From: Candidatus Nealsonbacteria bacterium CG08_land_8_20_14_0_20_36_22
GTDB taxonomy: Bacteria > Patescibacteriota > Minisyncoccia > Minisyncoccales > GWA2-38-27
NCBI GenBank assembly: GCA_002774555.1
Contig: PEYC01000017.1
Location: forward strand, 1-30,231
Direction of reading: 5' to 3'
Length of the DNA: 30,231 bases
The notes beneath the pieces are model-generated. The model searched no databases, had not been told where the DNA came from, and worked only from the letters and a program-made list of their open reading frames with translations. Below are positions 28,837 to 30,231 of this stretch, one piece after another; position 1 is the first letter of the stretch; each line of letters opens with the position of its first letter. Made by a program: the position numbers and the translations under genes.

Positions 28837-29182
28837 AAAGTTTTGATAGAGGTCTTCGTCAAAATAAAGCAGGCCGAGATCTCCGACTCTCGAAAATAAT
28901 CGGAAAAGAAAAATAAGTGCCAACTTATTTAACAAACAACCTGTTTTAGCATACGCTTAAAGCAGCATCGGAAATAACGATTCTCGATAGTTAAATTCCG
29001 GTGTCATAATATCGAGATAGATAATTCTTCTCGCCCAAAAAGAATTATTAAAAATAATTGGGATTAGAAAATTAAAATTTTGTTTGTTTTTTATCTAATT
29101 TTCGAAATACAAAACAAAATAAGCCTGTAGTATTATTTTGGCGAAACTTCTAGACGGGGCTTCAACGCCCCCATCTCCACCA
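28829..29182 (+). ncRNA. ssrA: Transfer-messenger RNA (tmRNA)
   Basis: The acceptor arms GGGGATG (28829-28835) and CATCTCC pair with one G-U, and the 3' end is ACCA with CCA encoded. The T arm GGGGC-TTCAAC-GCCCC sits just before the 3' arm. The 354-nt length fits. The tag reading frame runs from GCC 28919 to TAA 28960 and encodes ANLFNKQPVLAYA. The tag ends LAYA, not the common LAA. The internal region has several short complementary stretches fitting pseudoknots. The 5' end overlaps the smpB stop. Confidence 0.9.
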
Positions 29183-29202
29183 ATTAAAATTATTTTTCAA
29201 AA

Positions 29203-29721
29203 ATTTTGTACAAACGGACTTTCATAAACAATCAAATAAGAGCGAGGGAAGTAAGAGTAATTGATGAGACTGGAAAACAGTTGGGAATTTTATTTAAAGA
29301 AAAAGCTATCCAAATAGCCAGGGAGCGAGGTTTTGACTTAATCCAGGTTACTGAAAAGGTGGAGCCGCCGGTTTGCAAATTATTGGATTACGGAAAATAT
29401 TTATATAATCTCCAAAAAAAAGAAAAAGCGGCCAAACATCACAAAACTGGCGAGCTTAAGGGAATAAGATTAACTTTTGGGATTTCAGAGCATGATTTAG
29501 AAACAAGAGTGAACCAATCAGAAAAATTTTTAAAAAAAGGAAATAAGGTTAGAATAGAAATGGCATTAAAAGGAAGACAAAGGTCAAAAGCACTAGAAGG
29601 TTTTGCTAAAGAAAAATTTAAAAAATTCCTGGAGACATTAGAAAAATTAGTCCCAATAAAAATTGAAAGGGACTTAAAAAGAGAGTCAAGAGGATTAATA
29701 ATGATTATATCTAAAAGATAA
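29203..29721 (+). CDS. infC: Translation initiation factor IF-3
   Basis: IF-3 binds the 30S subunit, prevents 50S joining and checks the start codon. The product has the N-domain (NQIRAREVRVIDETGKQLGI) and C-domain (ISEHDLETRV, VRIEMALKGRQ) of IF-3. No ATG exists near the N-terminus. In-frame candidates after the upstream TAA (29185) are ATT 29203 and TTG 29206. AUU is the classical autoregulatory infC start, so I prefer 29203 (172 codons). No Shine-Dalgarno is visible. It lies 20 nt after tmRNA and heads the conserved infC-rpmI-rplT cluster. Confidence 0.92.
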   Translation: MLYKRTFINNQIRAREVRVIDETGKQLGILFKEKAIQIARERGFDLIQVTEKVEPPVCKLLDYGKYLYNLQKKEKAAKHHKTGELKGIRLTFGISEHDLETRVNQSEKFLKKGNKVRIEMALKGRQRSKALEGFAKEKFKKFLETLEKLVPIKIERDLKRESRGLIMIISKR

Positions 29722-29803
29722 TAATGCCAATCTACGAATGATATGCCAATAACGCGAATAATTTGCGTCATTGGTATAAAATTCGCATGATATTGGCGTT
29801 ATA
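29722..29803. repeat. Palindromic ATGCCAAT/CGAAT repeat cluster between infC and rpmI
   Basis: The stretch is built from alternating ATGCCAAT and ACGAAT/CGCGAAT half-sites, then their complements (ATTGGTAT, ATTCGCAT, ATTGGCGTTA). It forms a long inverted repeat of about 80 bp. It occupies the position of the L20/IF-3 operon leader seen in other bacteria, but its half-site repetition suggests a dispersed repeat family. Confidence 0.7.
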
Positions 29804-29808
29804 TTTTT

Positions 29809-29991
29809 ATGAAAACAAGAAAATCAATTAAAAAACGTTTTAAAATTACTAAAACCGGTAAAGTTCTGAGAAGAGCAACCGGACAAGACCATTATCAGGC
29901 AAAAAAATCAGGGAAGAAAAAAAGAAAAATGCGAAAATGGATAGAGGTCTCAAAACCAGAAGCTAAAAAAATAAAGCAACTGCTTCACTAA
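29809..29991 (+). CDS. rpmI: Ribosomal protein bL35
   Basis: This is a basic 60-residue protein of the large subunit. The MKTRKSIKKRFKITKTGK start and the HYQAKKSGKKKRKMRK body match bL35, with normal length. It follows infC and precedes rplT by 1 nt in the conserved order. The AT-rich sequence before the ATG has no clear Shine-Dalgarno; TATTTTT precedes it, next to the repeat cluster. Confidence 0.95.
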   Translation: MKTRKSIKKRFKITKTGKVLRRATGQDHYQAKKSGKKKRKMRKWIEVSKPEAKKIKQLLH

Positions 29992-29992
29992 T

Positions 29993-30231
29993 ATGGTTAG
30001 AGTTAAACGAGGAAAAACAGCTCACAGACGGAGAAAAAATTTGTTGAAACACACAAAGGGTTTTCGCTGGGGAAGAAAATCAAAATATCGCCTCGCCAAA
30101 GAGGCCTTGCTTCATGCCTGGAAATATGCTTACCGAGACAGAAGAACCAAAAAAAGAGAGTTCAGAAAACTTTGGCAAATTCAAATCAATGCTGCCTGCC
30201 GAGAACAAGGTTTATCTTACAGCCGTTTTAT
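29993..30231 (+). CDS. rplT: Ribosomal protein bL20, 3' truncated by the window end
   Basis: The frame is open from ATG 29993 to the window edge, 79 complete codons. It reads MVRVKRGKTAHRRRKN, then KGFRWGRKSKYRLAKEALLHA and RDRRTKKREFRKLW, the conserved bL20 N-terminus that binds 23S rRNA. In many bacteria L20 represses this operon by binding the mRNA leader. Only the C-terminal third or so is missing. Confidence 0.95.
   Translation, partial: MVRVKRGKTAHRRRKNLLKHTKGFRWGRKSKYRLAKEALLHAWKYAYRDRRTKKREFRKLWQIQINAACREQGLSYSRF

Overview
This window is AT-rich DNA from what is most likely a reduced-genome bacterium of the Candidate Phyla Radiation (Patescibacteria, Parcubacteria-like). The evidence is tight operons joined by ATGA stop/start overlaps, divergent compact aminoacyl-tRNA synthetases, a eukaryote/archaeal-type GlyRS, a tRNA without an encoded CCA, and housekeeping genes full of short repeats. 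This placement is inferred from gene content; no 16S gene is present. UGA is used as a normal stop, which argues against the UGA-recoded CPR lineages.

Layout. 1-1140: the end of an unrecognised gene, an AbiEii-like nucleotidyltransferase, tRNA-Leu(CAA), and a 44-residue membrane protein behind a consensus promoter. 1048-9720 (minus): an operon headed by leuS, followed by iorA-iorB (indolepyruvate:ferredoxin oxidoreductase), a sugar-phosphate nucleotidyltransferase, tsaC, glyA, folD and a PAP2 phosphatase. 9869-10831 (plus): a lone accA. 10840-13232 (minus): tatD and metG. 13289-16847 (minus): glyS, an M16 peptidase and an AI-2E/PerM permease. 16979-22993 (minus): a histidine phosphatase, ileS, a small hypothetical, recO and a membrane-anchored protein. 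26828-28345 (minus): argS. 28387-30231 (plus): smpB, tmRNA, infC, rpmI and rplT (cut by the window end).

The gap between the histidine phosphatase and argS (23035-26827) is filled by an accessory island: a complete diversity-generating retroelement (DGR) plus an IS30-family insertion sequence. The DGR has a reverse transcriptase with the GNLTSQ and YSDD motifs, an Avd-like helper, a 143-bp template repeat (TR, 24507-24649) and a target protein whose C-terminus is the 143-bp variable repeat (VR, 25028-25170). By hand alignment TR and VR differ at 22 positions. All 22 lie at adenines of the sense-strand TR (37 adenines in total), and none of the other 106 positions differ. This is the signature of adenine-specific mutagenic retrohoming. 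The layout is unusual: avd lies between TR and RT on the opposite strand, and a G9 tract lies in the RT leader.

Two further themes stand out. First, short DNA repeats are inserted in frame inside essential genes: GC-rich palindromes in tsaC, iorA (twice), tatD (twice), leuS and argS, and AT-rich heptanucleotide tandems in iorA, leuS, metG and argS. One 30-nt repeat occurs twice in leuS and is read in two different frames. Second, several operon-head genes have a -10 hexamer placed so that transcription should start 0-5 nt before the ATG, with no Shine-Dalgarno. This suggests leaderless or near-leaderless mRNAs. In contrast, the RT, the DGR target, accA and the small membrane protein have clear Shine-Dalgarno sites.
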